DNA of 5,986 bases from an uncultured Bacteroidales bacterium. Its GTDB lineage: Bacteria > Bacteroidota > Bacteroidia > Bacteroidales > Paludibacteraceae. The stretch is from contig CAIQOG010000361.1 of assembly GCA_903873355.1 (NCBI GenBank), positions 1-5,986 on the forward strand, given 5' to 3'. Each line of letters begins with the position of its first letter. Position 1 is the first letter of the stretch. The notes under the pieces were generated by a model. The model saw only the letters and a list, made by a program, of their open reading frames with translations, did not search any database and was not told the DNA's origin. Positions 5,956 to 5,986 of this stretch are shown here, piece after piece. The position numbers and the translations under genes were made by a program.

Positions 5956-5986
5956 TAAATTTCAGTATACTGGTTATTTTTACAAA

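Larger units (their letters stand above)
5865..5986. repeat. Direct repeat GTTATTTTTACAAA
   Basis: The 14-base sequence occurs exactly at 5865-5878 and 5973-5986, the second copy ending at the window edge. The first copy directly precedes the TGTTGTAAAACA element. The second may be the start of another copy of that module, cut by the edge. Its AT-rich composition makes chance similarity possible. Confidence 0.4.

Overview
The window looks like a piece of a Bacteroidota (Bacteroidetes) genome. The first gene product has a signal peptide and ends in a C-terminal domain resembling the type IX secretion (T9SS) sorting domain. The promoter-like elements fit the Bacteroidota pattern (-33 TTTG, -7 TAnnTTTG). 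The proteins are large secreted multidomain carbohydrate-type enzymes, as found in polysaccharide-utilisation regions. Genus cannot be told from the sequence alone.

Layout, read on the minus strand from right to left. Positions 5986-5748 are a long AT-rich regulatory region with three TTGGNNNACCAA-type inverted repeats, a TGTT-N4-AACA element and a well-formed promoter. Positions 5747-1833 encode a 1304-residue secreted SGNH-hydrolase (GDSL-type esterase) protein. It carries an N-terminal beta-sandwich, a BIG2-type Ig domain, a SusE/SusF-like module, the SGNH domain, two LamG-like regions, two tandem Ig-like repeats and a T9SS-type tail. After a 35-base gap with a Shine-Dalgarno-like GAGGGA, positions 1797-151 encode a second exported protein of 548 residues, an alpha/beta-hydrolase-like putative esterase with a C-terminal Ig-like domain. 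Positions 150-1 hold no gene but contain a second copy of the same promoter architecture, aimed at a gene beyond the left edge.

The two genes look like one operon encoding two exported esterases of unrelated folds. They probably remove ester decorations from a polysaccharide or related substrate, but the substrate cannot be read from the sequence.

The most notable signal is regulatory. The two flanks, about 5.8 kb apart, share the same set of sites with matching spacing: a palindromic operator overlapping the -7 box, an identical TGTTGTAAAACA 67 bases upstream, and a further operator (perfect on the right, degenerate on the left) 83-84 bases upstream. This suggests that the operon and the next leftward gene belong to one regulon controlled by a common repressor, possibly by DNA looping. 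The operator resembles FadR/UxuR-type GntR sites, but that family assignment is inference.
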